From NCBI GenBank assembly GCA_036435485.1, contig CM071596.1, forward strand, positions 10,630,001 to 10,694,000: a DNA stretch of 64,000 nucleotides, written 5' to 3'. The stretch's first letter is position 1. The number at the start of each line of letters is the position of its first letter. The stretch comes from Saposhnikovia divaricata. Its lineage: Eukaryota > Streptophyta > Magnoliopsida > Apiales > Apiaceae. Made by a program: the position numbers and the translations under genes. This document shows positions 23,582-34,910 of this stretch, one piece after another. The notes under the pieces were generated by a model, which worked only from the letters and a program-made list of their open reading frames with translations, had not been told where the DNA came from and made no database searches.

Positions 23582-24605
23582 CACATGCTTGGGGGTCAGA
23601 TTTAACACACCAACACCAGAGATCAGATTACTTCACATTACATACACACTTTCTAGCACGAGATTGAGAAGCCAAGGCGAGGATCGTGACAACAAGAAGA
23701 TCTAGACATAGTTTTCTTGTATTCTTACTAGGCGTATCTTTTGGATGCTTGAGCATTACTCGATTTTGTTCCATAACTTTGTTAACATTGGTTTATTCAT
23801 TATTATTCTCTTCATCTTTATCATGTTTTCATCAAACCCCATGATGACGAACGTTTCGATTATGAACTAATCGCCGTCATGGGGTCCTAGCGGATTTACT
23901 TACGGAATTTAGATGTTGATTGCCTAACTTGATATATGTGTGGTGAATTTACGATATCCTTGCATGGTTGTATTTAATTCATATAGATGCGTAGCTAACA
24001 TCTATCTTGTTAATCTTAAGTGAAGCGACAGTGAATCTTTTGATTTAGAACTTGCCATGCTAGCATAAGTCCATGAATGTTATTCATGTTTGTGGTGTGT
24101 TTCTAACCGTCTCATGCTACCTTATGTAATCTTATGGATACTTGATCTTCAACCATTATGCTTTCAAATTCTATAGACATATAGGGTCTAAGCATAACTG
24201 GTGCTTGCATGATTTCTATCTTTTGTGGATATTGTGTAGATTGGTGTGCGTGTACTGAAAGGTAGCGTATACTTATTTCGTGTTGTCCGATTAGTTATCG
24301 TAACCACCACATGTGTTGATAAAAGGGCATGATCTCTAAAGGAAGTTTGTATTGAAGTTAGGATCCCATGTTTTCCATCTCATAAGTAATTTGAAATCAA
24401 TTAGTTATTAATTTAGTTGTTAATTAATTCTTATTAGTTAATTTTAGATAATCAAAACCAATTTGCTTATTGTCTTAGCATTGAACGATAATCATACATT
24501 GATGCTTAGGTACAAGAACTAAATTATACAATCTCTGTGGGAACGAACTCTACTTCATTCTATATTACTTGTGAACACGTACGCTTGCGTGATTTTGTGC
24601 TAACA

Positions 24606-24631
24606 AGTTTTTGGCGCCGCTGCCGGGGATT
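24606..24631 (+). promoter_or_regulatory. Primer-binding site of the Athila element
   Basis: The sequence AGTTTTTGGCGCCGCTGCCG directly after the 5' LTR is the tRNA primer-binding region typical of Athila-group elements, TTTTTGGCGCCGnTGCCGGGG. Confidence 0.85.
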
Positions 24632-24737
24632 TGTTATAGTTTATGTGCTTGACATCTGTGGTCGTTAAAGTTCATTGACTCGGATCGGTTACTAATAGTT
24701 TTTGTGTTGTTTTGTGTTCTCAGGTACTTGAGCGTGT

Positions 24738-27700
24738 ATGCGAACGCGTTCTCAAGCGAATAAGGAGAAGCTGGAAAATAAAGAAGAAACAGAAACAGAA
24801 GTTCCAGTGATTCAAGTTGTAGAAAATATGGGAGAACCAGCAGCAGCAACAACTAAGGCTCTTAAGGATTTCTCGCAGCCAAAGATCAATGACATTGCAT
24901 CGAGTATTGTCAGACCAGCAATCGCAGCTAATACCTTCGAGATCAAGCCTAGCACTATACAGATGGTCCAGAACTCAGTTCAGTTTGGGGGTGCTCCTAC
25001 CGAAGATCCCAACATGCATATTCGAGATTTCATAGAGATCTGTGATACCTTCAGAACCAACGGGGTGTCTGAGGATGCTGTTAAGTTAAGGCTATTTCCA
25101 TTCTCTCTGAGGGACAAGGCGAAGAGTTGGTTACACTCTTTACCAGCAGGTTCTATCACTACATGGGAAGATCTTGCACAGAAATTTCTCACCAAATTCT
25201 TTCCCATGGCGAAGACAGCAGCTATCAGGAATGCTATCACTCAGTTTTCACAGCAGTCTGGAGAATCTCTATGCGAGGCTTGGGAGAGATATAAGGAGAT
25301 GCTAAGGAAGTGTCCACATCATGGGATGCCTGATTGGATGATAATCAATTGTTTTTATAATGGGTTGGGTGCACAGTCGAGACCTATGCTAGATGCAGCA
25401 TCAGGTGGAGCTTTGTGGGCCAAGAGTTATGAAGAAGCTTATGAATTGATCGAGATGATGGCTGCTAATGAATATCAGAATCCTACAGGGAGGTTATCTC
25501 AAGGCAAGGTAGCAGGTGTTCTTGAAATTGATACAGCTACAGCCATTGCAGCTCAGTTGAAGGCTTTGTCAATGAAGGTCGATTCTTTGGCTAATATGGG
25601 AGTTCAGCAGGTAGCTAGTGTTTGTGAGTTATGTGCGGGCGCACATGATACAACTCAATGTGCCATATCTTCTGAATCGGCACAATTTGTGAGTAACTTC
25701 CAGAGGCCACAACAGCCAGTTCCAGCCACCTATCATCCGAATAACCGCAACCATCCAAATTTCAGTTGGAGTAACAATCAAGGTGGTAATCAGCAGCAAC
25801 AGCAATTCGGAGCTAGGCAATTCAATCAAGGATTTCAGCAGCAGTACCAGCCCAGACAACAGTTTCAGCCTCCAGGTTTCCAGCAACAATCTCAGGGGAA
25901 TGCTGGTCAATCTTCTAATGAAAAAGCTGAGCTTGAGGAGTTGAGGATGATAGTAAAAAGTCAGGGGGCATCTATGAAGATCATGGAAAGTCAGATCGGG
26001 CAGCTTGCTAGTGCTCTGTTGAACAGACCATCTGGAGTTCTTCCGAGTGACACTAAAGCCAATCCAGGCAAGAGGGAAACCAAAGAGCATGTCAAATCAG
26101 TTACTTTGAGATCGGGTAAGGTGACGGGTAATCAAAATTCAGCCATTGAAGAAGAAGAAGTTCAAGAGCAACATGTGGCACCTACTGCAGATAAGGAGCA
26201 AGTCCAGACTGATAGAGTAGCTGAGCAGTTGGTTAGCGAGGTGGAGAATCCTAAAAATTCTGCTAAGGAAGTTTCTCCAAAGAAGTCTACAGAAAACGTG
26301 AAAATCTTTCCCCCTCCTCCATATCCTGGTAGATTGAAGAAGCAGAAGAATGACAGACAGTTTGGCAAGTTTCTGGAGGTATTCAAAAAGCTTCAAATCA
26401 ATATCCCTTTTGCTGAAGCATTGGAGCAGATGCCGAGCTATGCAAGGTTTATGAAAGGTATTCTCTCAAAGAAGTTGAAACTTGAAGAATTGGATACAGT
26501 AGCATTAACAGAAGAGTGCAGTGCCGTTTTACAGCAGAAGCTACCACCGAAGCTAAAGGATCCAGGCAGTTTCACTATTCCGTGCACCATTGGGAATTTG
26601 TCTTTTAGCAAGTGTTTGTGTGATTTGGGTGCTAGTATCAATCTCATGCCATTGTCAGTTTTCATGCAGCTTGGTCTTCCAGATCCTAAACCTACCAACA
26701 TCTCTCTACAGTTAGCTGATCGTTCTATTACATATCCGAGGGGTATCGTTGAAGATGTTTTGGTCAAGGTTGATAAACTCATCTTTCCAGCAGATTTTGT
26801 GATTCTTGATTTTGAAGAAGATAAGAAGATTCCTATCATCTTAGGACGACCTTTTCTAGCTACGGGCCGTACCTTGATTGATGTTCAGAAGGGGGAGCTT
26901 ACGATGCGGGTGCAAGATCAGGATGTTACCTTCAATGTTTTCAATGCAATGAAGCTACCTTCAGATGATGAGGAATGTTGTCAGGTGGACTTGGTGGAGT
27001 CGTCAGTGAAGTTGAACTTTGATCAGTTACTGTTGGCTGATCCATTAGAGAGAGCTTTGTTAGGAGATTCTGTAGTTGAAGATGAAGACAGAGAAGAGCA
27101 AATTCAGCAGTTAAGGGCAATTCCGTGGAGAAAGAATTTTGAAGTGCCAGTTGAGTCACTTGGGCTGGAGGAGCTTAAAAAGTCACAAAGTCGTCTCAAA
27201 CCATCTATTGAGGAAGCTCCTACACTTGAGCTTAAACAGCTACCAGAGCATTTGAGGTATGCCTTTTTGGGAGAAGCATCTACTTTGCCTGTTATCATTG
27301 CCGCTAACTTGACAGATAGTGAAGAGGAGAAGCTCTTGAGGATACTGAGACAGTTCAAGACAGCTATTGGATGGACTATAGCAGACATCAAGGGCATCAG
27401 TCCTTCGTATTGCATGCATAAAATTCTGCTAGAGGAGAATTGCAAGCCTACTATGGAGCAACAGCGTCGTCTCAATCCTATTATGAAGGAAGTGGTGAAG
27501 AAGGAAATCTTGAAGTGGCTTGATGCTGGTATTATCTACCCTATTTCAGACAGTTCTTGGGTGAGTCCGGTACAGTGTGTGCCGAAGAAGGGGGGTATGA
27601 CAGTTGTTGCTAATGAGAAGAACGAGCTCATCCCTACACGCACCGTTACAGGGTGGAGAGTTTGCATGGACTATCGCAAGTTGAACAAAGCCACGAGAAA

Positions 27701-30128
27701 AGACCACTTTCCTCTTCCGTTTATGGATCATATGTTAGACAGGTTGGCAGGCCACGAGTACTATTGTCTTCTTGATGGATATTCTGGATATAATCAGATT
27801 TGCATTGCACCTGAGGATCAAGAGAAGACTACATTCACATGTCCCTTTGGCACCTTTGCATTCAGACGAGTTCCGTTCGGACTGTGTGGCGCTCCAGCCA
27901 CTTTTCAGAGGTGTATGATGGCTATCTTTTCAGACATGATTGGTATCAATGTGGAAGTTTTCATGGATGATTTCTCAGTGTTTGGTTCTTCATATGACGA
28001 GTGCTTACATAATCTTGGTCTGGTTTTGAAGAGATGCGTGGAGACTAATCTGTTGCTGAATTGGGAAAAATGTCACTTTATGGTGCAAGAAGGGATCATT
28101 CTTGGGCACAAGGTTTCTAGTAAGGGACTCGAGGTGGACAAAGCAAAAATTGACACTATAGAGAAGCTTCCTCCTCCGATCTCTGTTAGAGGCATTCGCA
28201 GCTTTCTTGGTCATGCGGGGTTCTATCGTCGGTTCATAAAGGATTTTTCGAAGATCTCTAAACCCTTGTGCAATCTTTTGGAGAAAGATGTTCCTTTCAA
28301 TTTTGATGAAGTTTGTCTTGATGCTTTCGAGCTTTTGAAGAAGAAGTTGACTACCACACCTGTTATTACTGCACCAGATTGGAGTGAGCCATTCGAGCTA
28401 ATGTGTGATGCTAGTGACTATGCCGTTGGTGCTGTTCTTGGTCAGAGAAAGGAGAAAATATTTCATGTGGTTTACTATGCTAGTAAAACCCTTAATGACG
28501 CACAGTTGAACTACACCACCACGGAAAAGGAGCTTTTGGTTGTGGTTTATGCATTTGAGAAGTTTCGAGCCTATTTACTTGGCACGGAAGTCATTGTCTA
28601 CACAGATCATGCGGCTATCAGATATTTGATGACAAAGAAGGATTCGAAGCCTAGGTTGATTCGATGGGTCTTATTGCTTCAGGAATTTGATGTGGAGATT
28701 AAAGACAGAAAAGGAACTGAAAACCAGGTAGCAGATCATCTTTCGAGGTTGGAAGACCAGGGTAAAAATTCACAGGCTAAATCTTTGATTAATGAATCTT
28801 TTCCAGATGAGCAGCTTTTAGGGGTACAAGTGGAAGAGCCATGGTTTGCAGATTTTGTGAACTATCTTGTTAGTGACATCATCCCTCCTGATTTAACTTA
28901 TGCTCAAAGGAAGAAGTTCTTACATGATGTGAAGTGGTACCGATGGGACGAGCCGTATTTGTTCAAACAGGGTGCTGATCAGATTATTCGACGTTGCATT
29001 CCTTATAGCGAGACTGAAAGTGTATTGCGAGATTGCCATTCCACTGTTTATGGAGGTCATTATGGTGGAGAGAAGACAGCAGCTCGTGTTCTTCAGGCAG
29101 GTTTCTTTTGGCCTACAGTTTTTAAGGATGCTCATCAGTTTGTTTTGAGATGTGATCGCTGTCAGAAAGTTGGTAATATTTCTAGGAGGAATGAGATGCC
29201 TCTTAATATGCTCCTTGAGGTAGAGATCTTTGATGTATGGGGTATTGATTTCATGGGACCCTTTGTTTCGTCTTGTAATAATCAGTACATCTTGCTAGCT
29301 GTGGACTACGTCTCTAAGTGGGTTGAGGTGAAGGCCTTACCAACGAATGATGCTAAGGTGGTGCTGAACTTTCTGCATAAACAGGTCTTTACGCGTTTTG
29401 GAACTCCGCGAGCTATTATTAGTGATGAGGGGACTCACTTTTGTAATCGTCAATTCACTGCATTGTTGGCGAAGTATAGGGTGACACATCGTGTTGCTAC
29501 AGCATATCATCCCCAGACAAACGGTCAAGCGGAGGTATCTAATCGTGAAATCAAGAGAATTCTAGAAAAGGTGGTGAATCCGTCGAGGAAGGATTGGTCC
29601 TTGAAGTTAGATGAAGCTGTTTGGGCCTATAGAACAGCTTACAAAACACCTTTGGGAATGTCTCCGTATCAGTTAGTTTTTGGAAAAGCATGTCATCTAC
29701 CAGTGGAGTTGGAACATAAAGCTTTTTGGGCGATTAAGAAGTTGAATCTTGATATTAGAGCAGCTGGTGAGAAACGGTTATTGCAGTTGAATGAGTTAGA
29801 GGAATTTCGATCTCAGGCGTATGAGAACCACAAGATTTATAAGGAGAAGGTGAAGAGGTGGCATGATAAGAAGTTGATTCCTAAGGTCTTTGTGCCTGGT
29901 CAGTTGGTTTTGTTGTTTAATTCGCGCCTCAAGCTTTTTCCTGGGAAGCTTAAGTCAAGGTGGTCAGGGCCGTTCACTGTTAAAACCGTATTTCCGCATG
30001 GAGCCGTTGAGATTTTTGAAAAGTCACCTGATTTGGCGTTCAAGGTGAATGGTCAGCGGTTGAAACATTATTTTACAGGTGATCCAGTGGTTCGTGAAAC
30101 AGATTCCGTGGATTTGGCAGAAACGTAA
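24738..30128 (+). CDS. Athila gag-pol polyprotein
   Basis: A single open frame of 1796 codons encoding capsid and replication enzymes. Gag occupies about residues 90-220 (FRTNGVSEDAVKLRLFPFSL, LAQKFLTKFFPM). It is followed by a knuckle-like CELCAGAHDTTQC near 296 and a Q-rich linker. The protease has LCDLGASINLMP near 628, the DLGA form usual in Athila. RT has WRVCMDYRKLNKAT near 973, CLLDGYSGYNQI and the catalytic FMDDFSVFG near 1075. RNase H has TEKELLVVVYAFEKFR and YTDHAAIRYL. Integrase has the HHCC zinc region (GGHYGGEKTA...CDRCQKVG, about 1440-1475) and the D,D-35-E residues near 1501 (WGIDFMGPF), 1562 (ISDEGTHF) and about 1599 (NGQAEVSNRE). There are no internal stops, and the key residues visible by eye are present, so the protein could be functional. 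Confidence 0.95.
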   Translation: MRTRSQANKEKLENKEETETEVPVIQVVENMGEPAAATTKALKDFSQPKINDIASSIVRPAIAANTFEIKPSTIQMVQNSVQFGGAPTEDPNMHIRDFIEICDTFRTNGVSEDAVKLRLFPFSLRDKAKSWLHSLPAGSITTWEDLAQKFLTKFFPMAKTAAIRNAITQFSQQSGESLCEAWERYKEMLRKCPHHGMPDWMIINCFYNGLGAQSRPMLDAASGGALWAKSYEEAYELIEMMAANEYQNPTGRLSQGKVAGVLEIDTATAIAAQLKALSMKVDSLANMGVQQVASVCELCAGAHDTTQCAISSESAQFVSNFQRPQQPVPATYHPNNRNHPNFSWSNNQGGNQQQQQFGARQFNQGFQQQYQPRQQFQPPGFQQQSQGNAGQSSNEKAELEELRMIVKSQGASMKIMESQIGQLASALLNRPSGVLPSDTKANPGKRETKEHVKSVTLRSGKVTGNQNSAIEEEEVQEQHVAPTADKEQVQTDRVAEQLVSEVENPKNSAKEVSPKKSTENVKIFPPPPYPGRLKKQKNDRQFGKFLEVFKKLQINIPFAEALEQMPSYARFMKGILSKKLKLEELDTVALTEECSAVLQQKLPPKLKDPGSFTIPCTIGNLSFSKCLCDLGASINLMPLSVFMQLGLPDPKPTNISLQLADRSITYPRGIVEDVLVKVDKLIFPADFVILDFEEDKKIPIILGRPFLATGRTLIDVQKGELTMRVQDQDVTFNVFNAMKLPSDDEECCQVDLVESSVKLNFDQLLLADPLERALLGDSVVEDEDREEQIQQLRAIPWRKNFEVPVESLGLEELKKSQSRLKPSIEEAPTLELKQLPEHLRYAFLGEASTLPVIIAANLTDSEEEKLLRILRQFKTAIGWTIADIKGISPSYCMHKILLEENCKPTMEQQRRLNPIMKEVVKKEILKWLDAGIIYPISDSSWVSPVQCVPKKGGMTVVANEKNELIPTRTVTGWRVCMDYRKLNKATRKDHFPLPFMDHMLDRLAGHEYYCLLDGYSGYNQICIAPEDQEKTTFTCPFGTFAFRRVPFGLCGAPATFQRCMMAIFSDMIGINVEVFMDDFSVFGSSYDECLHNLGLVLKRCVETNLLLNWEKCHFMVQEGIILGHKVSSKGLEVDKAKIDTIEKLPPPISVRGIRSFLGHAGFYRRFIKDFSKISKPLCNLLEKDVPFNFDEVCLDAFELLKKKLTTTPVITAPDWSEPFELMCDASDYAVGAVLGQRKEKIFHVVYYASKTLNDAQLNYTTTEKELLVVVYAFEKFRAYLLGTEVIVYTDHAAIRYLMTKKDSKPRLIRWVLLLQEFDVEIKDRKGTENQVADHLSRLEDQGKNSQAKSLINESFPDEQLLGVQVEEPWFADFVNYLVSDIIPPDLTYAQRKKFLHDVKWYRWDEPYLFKQGADQIIRRCIPYSETESVLRDCHSTVYGGHYGGEKTAARVLQAGFFWPTVFKDAHQFVLRCDRCQKVGNISRRNEMPLNMLLEVEIFDVWGIDFMGPFVSSCNNQYILLAVDYVSKWVEVKALPTNDAKVVLNFLHKQVFTRFGTPRAIISDEGTHFCNRQFTALLAKYRVTHRVATAYHPQTNGQAEVSNREIKRILEKVVNPSRKDWSLKLDEAVWAYRTAYKTPLGMSPYQLVFGKACHLPVELEHKAFWAIKKLNLDIRAAGEKRLLQLNELEEFRSQAYENHKIYKEKVKRWHDKKLIPKVFVPGQLVLLFNSRLKLFPGKLKSRWSGPFTVKTVFPHGAVEIFEKSPDLAFKVNGQRLKHYFTGDPVVRETDSVDLAET

Positions 30129-30722
30129 CGACCGAGCAGCACGTCAAGCTAATGACGTTAAACGAGCGCTTCGTGGGAGGCAACCCATGTGATATTATTA
30201 TTATTGTATATTTTTTGTATCTTCATCTTAAAAAAATAAAAAAAAATTAAAAAAAAATAATTTGGGACAGCGCGACCGCGCTGCCTGGTAGTACATATAT
30301 AGCGCGACCGCGCTAGGTCGAATTCTGGAAGTGCAGAGAGATTTTCGGAGTAGTTTTTTCAGCCCAAATTCCGATTTCCAACCCTAAACCCAGCCCAAAA
30401 ACACTTCTGATCAGTCTATAATTCCCAAATTCGTGGTTAATCAGACCCTATATCTCACCCAAAATTTTTATACATCTCTTATATACATACACATACATAC
30501 ACCCATAAACCCTAAAACCACAATTTTGGAGCTTTGGAATTCGTGTTCTTTCATCGATTGGAGGCTGGATTCGCAGTGTTACTTCTCCTACAGATTCGTT
30601 GTGGGTAATTTCTTGATTATTCTTGATTATTCGGATTTGTAGTTGCGTATTTTGGGATAAGTGTTGTGAGGTTGTTGTGGGTTGCTATTTGTTCATATTT
30701 TCTGCTTGTTTGAGATTGTGTA
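30129..30722 (+). other. Spacer between Athila pol and the extra ORF
   Basis: Holds a GGGAGGCAACCC motif (about 30175-30186) that I associate with the end of Athila pol, an A-rich tract, and a palindrome pair GCGCGACCGCGC at 30270 and 30302, again 32 bp apart. Downstream is a TTATATAC at 30479. This may be the promoter or leader of the next ORF. Confidence 0.6.
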
Positions 30723-31841
30723 ATGGCTCCGAAAAGGACTCGTTTTGCTGGTGGTTCTATTGGACATCATTCATCTGATTCCGATTCTAGTTCGGAGGGA
30801 CCCGGGGAAAAGTTTGTTTCTGTGGAGGCCCGGACGGAGTATAACAGGTTGATGTCAAAGACGGTAATCAAAGATAGGATGTTTTTAGCTGGTCCGTCTG
30901 ATGGAGATCTGGTGGCGATGATTCAGTTGCGAGGTCGGGAGCCTATTTGTCAGTTGGCTATGGATATTCCGATGTCTATTGTTCGCGAGTTCTATGCGAA
31001 TGCGAAGGCTGAACGGAATGGTTATTCAGTGGTTAGGGGTTTGACAGTGGACTACACACCGCCTGCCATCAGCCGTTTGCTTGCTTTGCATGCCAGACCT
31101 GCAGGTGCTGAGGATTGGACTTTTAAGTCCAGGACAGAAGTTGACTTGGATGCTATTGTGACTAGGTTGTGTGTGCCTGGTACTGTGTGGAAGATGAAGC
31201 CAGGGAGTAATGAGCACTTGCATTTCCCTACTTCTGCGTTGAACAGGTATGCTCGAGCATGGAATTTGTTTATCTGTGCTAACTTGTTGCCTACCACACA
31301 TCAGCACGAGGTTAATGTGGAGAGAGGTATTTTGCTGTGGGCGATTCTGAATGGTTTTTATATTGACATTGGTTATATGATTAACCAAAATATCTTGAGG
31401 TTTTTGAGAGCTAGTACTACAGGGGGGATTCCATATGGTTCGGTGGTTACTGGTTTGTGTATGGCGGTGGGAGTGAGATGGGCTGAGGATGAGCCGATAC
31501 AGTTGCCGAGTGGTGCTATTGATTCTGGGACTATTGCGAGGATGGTGGAGTGGCCGGGCGGCGTTCCACATCCTAGGGGTTTGGGTTATCAGGTTGCTGG
31601 TGCTGTTCCACCACCACAGGTTCCCGAGGATGTTCCTGTTGCCTCTCAGTATAGAAGGTTGATGCGCCGCATGGATGCTATGTATGATTCTCAGAGCCGT
31701 TTTGCACAGGAGTTGACTCAGGCGCTGGGCACTGCTTTTGCTGCCAGTGGAGTGCAGGTGGATTGGCCTGTTTTTGGGGCACATGGAGTCTATCCTCCGC
31801 CGGATTCTCCTCCTCAGGAGGGTGGTCCAGGTGGTCAGTAG
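30723..31841 (+). CDS. Athila additional ORF (plant transposon-protein-like domain)
   Basis: 372 aa, starting MAPKRTRFAGGSIGHHSSDS. It lies between pol and the 3' LTR, where Athila elements carry an extra or env-like ORF. The core IVREFYANAKAERNGYSVVR, GLTVDYTPPAISRLLAL, LNRYARAWNLFICANLLP and RGILLWAILNGFYIDIG matches what I recognise as the 'putative plant transposon protein' domain (Transposase_32 in Pfam). Despite that name it has no visible transposase catalytic motif. I see no signal peptide and no clear membrane anchor, so it does not look like a classical envelope protein. The C-terminus is proline- and glycine-rich (PPPDSPPQEGGPGGQ). The frame is intact. Confidence 0.8.
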   Translation: MAPKRTRFAGGSIGHHSSDSDSSSEGPGEKFVSVEARTEYNRLMSKTVIKDRMFLAGPSDGDLVAMIQLRGREPICQLAMDIPMSIVREFYANAKAERNGYSVVRGLTVDYTPPAISRLLALHARPAGAEDWTFKSRTEVDLDAIVTRLCVPGTVWKMKPGSNEHLHFPTSALNRYARAWNLFICANLLPTTHQHEVNVERGILLWAILNGFYIDIGYMINQNILRFLRASTTGGIPYGSVVTGLCMAVGVRWAEDEPIQLPSGAIDSGTIARMVEWPGGVPHPRGLGYQVAGAVPPPQVPEDVPVASQYRRLMRRMDAMYDSQSRFAQELTQALGTAFAASGVQVDWPVFGAHGVYPPPDSPPQEGGPGGQ

Positions 31842-33308
31842 GTATGTTTCTACTTTTCCCTTATTTACTTCCAATGAGGGCATTGGAAATTTCAAGTTTG
31901 GGGGTGGATTTGGGAATTAGTAGTTGTTGTGATATATTTGTGGCATGTAGGAATTCATATTGCATCATATTTGTATGTGTAGTTTAGTTTCATGCATGAT
32001 ACCTGTCATATAGAGCATTCTGTTTGCATGTGTGTCGAGTTTTGTATGTGAGTTCATATAGTTGCATTACATGCATTTTTCATGATCCCTTATAATAAGC
32101 TGATGCCATAAGGTAGGTAGATGTTGATGTGGGTGTGAAAAGGATGAACAGAGGGCTGATTTTAAATTTTGTTGAAATTGACATGCATGTTTCATGAATA
32201 AAATTTTTACACAGTCTCGTCGTTTGCTCTTGGACTAGGTTGCGTCATGCTTGTTTGGATTTAGGATTTAATCACTTGTTTATCGATAGAATTTGCTTTA
32301 TTCTCTTGATGATTAAGGAACACCAAAATACAAGTTTGGGGGAAAACAGAAATTTCATGCTAATATGTTTGTGTTTGTATTTGTTGGCTAGGCGTCAAAT
32401 GGCTAGTAGCCGGCTCATGTTTATGAGTAGTCTAGGGTTGGAATTGAGAATTCTCATTCCAAATTCCATGTGAACGAAAAAAAAAGGAGAAAAAAATGCA
32501 AGAAAAAAGAAAAAAAAAAGAAAAAAAAGAAGAAAAAGAAAAAAAAAAGAGTGTTGTGAGAGTCTGAGTATGCAGAATTGATCAGGGTGAGCTCTTTAAT
32601 ACTCGAGCAATTAAGTTCTTGGGGACTTTGTGCCTAGTGACCTAAGGCTTTTATAGTCTGGGATCCACTAACCCAACGCTCGCTACATGGGTATTATTGT
32701 ATAAGCCTTTAGGGGTCTCATCCATTGCACGATCAAATAAGCATGTGTGTTGTGTACATATTGTGTTTGAGTCATAATAAAGCATGAATTTCTGTCTACT
32801 TTAGAGGAGTATAGAGGTGTATCTGAAGTGATCTTGAGTTTAACGTTCATTCTATTTATAACCCTGTGATTGTCTTGGAAAAGAATATGTATGATTTTGA
32901 TCCGGTTTGGGAGTATATCTGTCGAGCATTGCACACACGCACGTTCTGATCATGTATTGTTAGTATACCGGAATTTAGTCGAGCTCTGTTTGGATTGATT
33001 GCATTCATGGAGATATTTGCTTGCTAAGTGGTGTTGGTTAGTTTGAGGGGATCCTTTGCATTCATATTTAGTTGCATTCATTCATGCATTGCATTGTTTG
33101 TGTCGTTTGTGTCAGTTGGATTTTGTGGGTACATTCACTATAGGCCCTCATGAGACCTTACTCGTCCACTAGGGCTGCCTAGGGGTTTAAAGGGCTTGTT
33201 GCATATGCTAAATGCATCCGTGATCACCTACGGAAGTGGTACTAATTAGTTGTATATATTTGTATCTGTTTATGCTTGAGGACAAGCATCGGTTCAAGTT
33301 TGGGGGTG
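31842..33308 (+). other. Athila 3' internal non-coding region with three purine-tract motifs
   Basis: No ORF of significance. The motif CAAGTTTGGGGG occurs three times, at 31893, 32331 and 33295; only the last borders the LTR and acts as the true polypurine tract. An A-rich run with scattered G (AAAAAAAGAAAAA type) spans about 32467-32550. Confidence 0.8.
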
Positions 33309-34910
33309 TGATAAGTGGATTTTTATCCATTTGGATCATTCTATTTTGGCTTGAATTGATCGCTGAATTCTCGAGTATTTGTGTGGTTTAACATGTTTTG
33401 TGGAGTTTGTGCAGGAATATAGTTTTTGCAGGTGTTTATGGTGTTTTGTAACTCCTGGAACAGAAGTGATTGTGGCGTAAAACGGTGCGTGGCGAAATAG
33501 GCTCTAAACAAACATTCTGCAGAAACAGAAGCTGTATAGCGCGACCGCGCTGGTTTTGTATTGTGAGGAAGCGCGACCGCGCGAAGGAAATTGGCAGAAT
33601 TGGCACAGCGCGACCGCGCCACATTAACACTCTAGCATAGCGCGACCGCGCTAGGAGAATACTGAACCGCCAGAATTTGTTCCAAATCTGATTTCAAAGA
33701 GGAAAGTTGCCGTTTTCTTCTCCTATTCGTCATGGAAATATTCTTGGACGGTGGGAATAGTCCAGAAGCCTTATTTGACAAGGGAAGTTGCAATCTATAT
33801 CATATTTAAAGATGGAAATTGTCAAATTCAATTCCTACTCAAGAACGGCAATTGTTTGGAGAAGAGGCAATATTGAGCTATAAATACACATGCTTGGGGG
33901 TCAGATTTAACACACCAACACCAGAGATCAGATTACTTCACATTACATACACACTTTCTAGCACGAGATTGAGAAGCCAAGGCGAGGATCGTGACAACAA
34001 GAAGATCTAGACATAGTTTTCTTGTATTCTTACTAGGCGTATCTTTTGGATGCTTGAGCATTACTCGATTTTGTTCCATAACTTTGTTAACATTGGTTTA
34101 TTCATTATTATTCTCTTCATCTTTATCATGTTTTCATCAAACCCCATGATGACGAACGTTTCGATTATGAACTAATCGCCGTCATGGGGTCCTAGCGGAT
34201 TTACTTACGGAATTTAGATGTTGATTGCCTAACTTGATATATGTGTGGTGAATTTACGATATCCTTGCATGGTTGTATTTAATTCATATAGATGCGTAGC
34301 TAACATCTATCTTGTTAATCTTAAGTGAAGCGACAGTGAATCTTTTGATTTAGAACTTGCCATGCTAGCATAAGTCCATGAATGTTATTCATGTTTGTGG
34401 TGTGTTTCTAACCGTCTCATGCTACCTTATGTAATCTTATGGATACTTGATCTTCAACCATTATGCTTTCAAATTCTATAGACATATAGGGTCTAAGCGT
34501 AACTGGTGCCTGCATGATTTCTATCTTTTGTGGATATTGTGTAGATTGGTGTGCGTGTACTGAAAGGTAGCGTATACTTATTTCGTGTTGTCCGATTAGT
34601 TATCGTAACCACCACATGTGTTGATAAAAGGGCATGATCTCTAAAGGAAGTTTGTATTGAAGTTAGGATCCCATGTTTTCCATCTCATAAGTAATTTGAA
34701 ATCAATTAGTTATTAATTTAGTTGTTAATTAATTCTTATTAGTTAATTTTAGATAATCAAAACCAATTTGCTTATTGTCTTAGCATTGAACGATAATCAT
34801 ACATTGATGCTTAGGTACAAGAACTAAATTATACAATCTCTGTGGGAACGAACTCTACTTCATTCTATATTACTTGTGAACACGTACGCTTGCGTGATTT
34901 TGTGCTAACA
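33309..34910 (+). repeat. 3' LTR of the Athila element
   Basis: 1602 bp, the same length as the 5' LTR and nearly identical. It contains the same palindrome cluster (33539, 33571, 33608, 33640) and TATA box. It is followed by the GTCGC duplication and then the right part of the solo LTR. Confidence 0.95.

Larger units (their letters stand above)
23004..24605 (+). repeat. 5' LTR of the Athila element
   Basis: Starts TGATAAGTGG and ends GTGCTAACA. It carries four GCGCGACCGCGC palindromes at 23234, 23266, 23303 and 23335, and a TATA box further on. By eye it differs from the 3' LTR at only two positions, both near 24190-24205 (AAGCATAACTGGTGCTTG against AAGCGTAACTGGTGCCTG). Confidence 0.95.

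Noticed and set aside
31026..31895. 289-codon ORF on the minus strand
   Set aside because: Antisense shadow of the Athila 372-aa ORF, with no recognisable domain.
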